A stretch of 64,000 bases of DNA from Arthrobacter sp. MAHUQ-56. GTDB lineage: Bacteria > Actinomycetota > Actinomycetes > Actinomycetales > Micrococcaceae. The position numbers and the translations under genes were made by a program. The notes beneath the pieces were generated by a model. The model saw only the letters and a program-made list of their open reading frames with translations. It searched no databases and had not been told where the DNA came from. This document shows positions 61,855 through 64,000 of the stretch, one piece after another; position 1 is the first letter of the stretch, and the number at the start of each line of letters is the position of its first letter. The DNA lies in NCBI RefSeq assembly GCF_019710585.1, contig NZ_JAIFZQ010000008.1:186001-250000 (forward strand). The letters run 5' to 3'.

Positions 61855-63801
61855 TCAGCCCTTCTTCGTTGGCGTCGGCGTCGGGGTCGGCGTCGGGGTT
61901 GGCGTGGGTGTTGGCGACGGCGGTGCCTTGGCCACCACGACGGTGACGGTCTTGCCCTGCTCCACCGCGGCGTTGACGGGCTCACTTTGGTCGGTCACCC
62001 TGCCGGGCTCCACCTGCGAGTTCTCCACCTCGATCACTGCAGGTACCAGGCCCAGCTCCTTGAGTGCGGCCTCCGCCTCTTCCCGCGTCCGGCCGCGCAG
62101 CTCCGGAACCGCCACCTTTCCGGTGGAGACCACGAGCTCGACCGTTGTTCCCACACCAACGCTCTGCCCCGGGGCAGGGCTGGTGGTGATGACGATCCCG
62201 GCCGGGACGGTAGCGCTGTTCGCCGTCGTGGTGGAGGGAGCCCCCACCAGCCCCACTTGCCGCAGGATGTCGCGCGCAGCCGCTTCCGTCTTCCCTGGAA
62301 GGCTGTCCGGGACCTTCACGGAGCTGGGGCCCTCGGAAATGTTCAGCACCACTTCGGCGCCGGGATCCAAGGTTGCGCCCGCCGCCGGATCTGTTCCGAT
62401 GGCGGTTCCCTTGGGAACGGTGTCGTTTTGCGAGCGGGCGATCTTGGGCTTCAGGTTCGCGTTGTACAGTTCCTGCAGGGCAGCGGTCTCCGTCATGGCC
62501 GTCACCGCAGGTATCTGCACCTTTGGCGGCGGCGGCGCGGGGCGGTTGACCGTGGCGTACAGCCACAGTCCGGCGCCCGCAAGCACCAGGAGCGTGAAGA
62601 CCACCAGGGTGGCAATCCACGCACGACGGCGGGAATTCCGCCGGGCGTTCCGCTCACCATCCGGCCGCAGTCCAAGGGGCTCCGACTCCGCCGCGGTGCG
62701 CCCGTCCAGTCCATTCGCGGGAACCAGCGGTCCGTCGTCGTCATGGAACATGGTTGCAGCGGTCAGGATGCCGGTGGGCGCATCATCCGGGACGCCGGCG
62801 CCAGTGGCGGCAAGAGCCTCAGTGGCCGGGGCCGGGGGTGCGGGAACGTGGTCGTTGGGGTCGGTGGGGGCTTCCGATGCGGGAAGGGCAGGAACGGCAA
62901 CTCCGGCCCGGGCGGCCCGCAGGGCGCGGCGGAAGGCAGCGGCATCCTGGAAGCGGTCATCGCGGTTCTTCTGCAGCGCCTTGGCAATCACGCTGTCCAG
63001 CGCGGGCGACACGTCAGGGTTGAGGCTGCTGGCCGGTTCCGCAATTTCGCGCACGTGCTGGTACGCCACCGACACCGGGCTGTCGCCGATGAACGGCGGC
63101 CGCGAGGTCAGCATTTCGTAGAGCAGGCAGGCGGCGGAGTAGAGGTCGCTGCGGGCGTCCACGGTTTCGCCCCGGGCCTGCTCCGGCGACAGGTATTGGG
63201 CGGTGCCCACCACCGCCTGTGTCTGGGTCATCGTGGCCGAGGAATCGGCGATGGCGCGGGCGATCCCGAAGTCCATCACTTTCACCGAATTGGTGCCCTC
63301 GCAGTACATCACGTTGGCAGGCTTGATGTCCCGGTGCACGATCCCGGCCTTGTGGCTGTACTCCAGTGCGCCGAGCACGCCCAGGCAGTAGTCGATCGCC
63401 TGCCCGATGCTTACCTCGTTCGCGCGGATCAGGTCGCGGAGGGTCCGGCCCTCCACGTATTCCATCACGATGTACGGCACGCGGACATCCTCGCCGGAGC
63501 CGTCATGGACCAGGTGCTCACCGGTGTCGAAGATGGCAACAATCGAGGGATGGTTCAGCGCAGCAACCGCCTGCGCCTCCCGCTTGAACCGGGCCTGGAA
63601 CTGGGGGTCCCTGGCCATATCCGGGCGGAGCAGCTTGATGGCGACCGTGCGTCCCAGCCGGGTGTCGGTGCCGCGGTAGACATCGGCCATGCCGCCCCGG
63701 CCAATGAGGCCGCCCAGCTCGTACCGGCCGCTCAGGATGCGCCGGTTATCCACCGGCAGGCTGTCCTCCCGGTCCAATGGTGTGCGTGGTGACTCATTCA
63801 C
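61855..63801 (-). CDS. pknB: PASTA-domain serine/threonine protein kinase PknB
   Basis: A 648-residue transmembrane kinase that senses peptidoglycan fragments and regulates cell wall synthesis and division. The kinase domain (residues ~20-285) has GRGGMADVY, AIKLL, HRDIKPANV and DFGIA intact. An acidic/Pro-rich linker leads to one membrane helix near residues 393-416. Outside are three PASTA repeats (starting KVQIPAVT, VKVPDSLPG and VAVPELRG) and a Pro-Thr repeat tail of ~20 residues. GTG start. A second probable kinase gene lies upstream, and crgA, the sortase and pabA are nearby, the usual actinobacterial cluster. Confidence 0.95.
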   Translation of the reverse strand: MNESPRTPLDREDSLPVDNRRILSGRYELGGLIGRGGMADVYRGTDTRLGRTVAIKLLRPDMARDPQFQARFKREAQAVAALNHPSIVAIFDTGEHLVHDGSGEDVRVPYIVMEYVEGRTLRDLIRANEVSIGQAIDYCLGVLGALEYSHKAGIVHRDIKPANVMYCEGTNSVKVMDFGIARAIADSSATMTQTQAVVGTAQYLSPEQARGETVDARSDLYSAACLLYEMLTSRPPFIGDSPVSVAYQHVREIAEPASSLNPDVSPALDSVIAKALQKNRDDRFQDAAAFRRALRAARAGVAVPALPASEAPTDPNDHVPAPPAPATEALAATGAGVPDDAPTGILTAATMFHDDDGPLVPANGLDGRTAAESEPLGLRPDGERNARRNSRRRAWIATLVVFTLLVLAGAGLWLYATVNRPAPPPPKVQIPAVTAMTETAALQELYNANLKPKIARSQNDTVPKGTAIGTDPAAGATLDPGAEVVLNISEGPSSVKVPDSLPGKTEAAARDILRQVGLVGAPSTTTANSATVPAGIVITTSPAPGQSVGVGTTVELVVSTGKVAVPELRGRTREEAEAALKELGLVPAVIEVENSQVEPGRVTDQSEPVNAAVEQGKTVTVVVAKAPPSPTPTPTPTPTPTPTPTKKG

Positions 63802-63816
63802 TGGTGATCCCGGCGG

Positions 63817-64000
63817 CTACGGAGTACAGGCCGGCGGCGTTCCCGGCAACTGGCCGGGGGCGCAGGTTGGCAGCGGTGAGATGGGCGTCGGCCCCGCAAC
63901 GGAAGAAGTGGTGGGTGCAGGGGTGGGGGCGGCGGTGGTAGGCGCCGGACTTGGTGCGGTGGCGTAGACGACGGTGATCTGCGAGCCCTTGGGCACCACT
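63817..64000 (-). CDS. C-terminal tail of a second probable serine/threonine kinase (PASTA end)
   Basis: The window ends inside this gene; about 60 residues are visible before TAG at 63817-63819. The first part, VPKGSQITVVYATA, is the usual end of a PASTA repeat. A Pro/Thr/Ala tail and two Cys follow. It starts upstream of pknB and reads the same way, 15 bp from it. I expect PknA or a related kinase, but the catalytic domain lies beyond the window. Confidence 0.6.
   Translation of the reverse strand, partial: VVPKGSQITVVYATAPSPAPTTAAPTPAPTTSSVAGPTPISPLPTCAPGQLPGTPPACTP

Noticed and set aside
61870..61920. A run of short GTCGGC/GTCGGG repeats that resembles a repeat array
   Set aside because: It encodes the Pro-Thr tail of PknB; a CRISPR array would need long spaced direct repeats, and none were found in the window.

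Overview
The window is a high-GC actinobacterial chromosome segment. It most resembles Arthrobacter, Pseudarthrobacter or a related Micrococcaceae genus. The evidence is the gene order rpmH-dnaA-oriC-dnaN-gnd-recF-dciA-gyrB-gyrA, a DUF3566 protein, tRNA-Ile and tRNA-Ala around a DLW-39-type miniprotein, CrgA, a class E sortase, a PASTA kinase, a stand-alone MurJ-associated pseudokinase and frequent GTG starts. The assignment rests on gene order and protein features only; no search was run.

Layout. 0-5.9 kb (+): the end of a LuxR regulator, then a probable envelope or exopolysaccharide operon with an intact phosphoglycosyl transferase and three sugar-nucleotide enzyme homologues. Each of the three lacks the residue its family uses for catalysis. 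5.9-21.3 kb (mostly -): M18 aminopeptidase, amino-acid permease, an ABC-2 exporter pair, a PAP2-diacylglycerol kinase fusion, a DeoR regulator plus MFS exporter with a palindromic operator candidate, an ABC-F ATPase, a transpeptidase lipoprotein, a phytoene-desaturase-like enzyme and a GT87 mannosyltransferase preceded by a short leader-like ORF. 21.5-24.6 kb: a second short ORF, a histidine phosphatase, cca and a NUDIX hydrolase. 24.7-28.7 kb (+): murJ and its pseudokinase partner, split into two genes. 28.9-30.3 kb: trxB-trxA behind a good match to a SigR/SigH-type promoter.

30.3-34.9 kb is about 4.5 kb without a convincing gene. It carries six good parS sites and one degenerate parS site, DnaA-box clusters, and an imperfect ~270-bp tandem duplication that includes the 3' end of parB. 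34.9-40.6 kb (-) is the usual parB-parA-rsmG-jag-yidC-yidD-rnpA-rpmH block, with another parS inside parA. 40.6-43.1 kb holds DnaA boxes, dnaA and oriC. 43-53 kb (+) holds dnaN, gnd, recF, dciA, gyrB, gyrA, a DUF3566 gene, two tRNAs and a miniprotein.

53-64 kb: an EamA transporter, a GT2 glycosyltransferase, a repeat-rich membrane protein, a cyclophilin, a rhomboid protease, then three oriC-like DnaA-box modules at 57.97-59.07 kb around an AhpD-like gene. After that come a Tag-like glycosylase without most of its zinc ligands, crgA, a sortase, a small membrane protein, a PabA/TrpG amidotransferase, pknB and the tail of a second probable kinase gene.

The most unusual signals are the three co-located putative pseudoenzymes (2.9-5.9 kb), the oriC-like repeats at 58-59 kb about 15 kb from oriC, and the gene-free parS/DnaA-box region with the duplicated parB tail.
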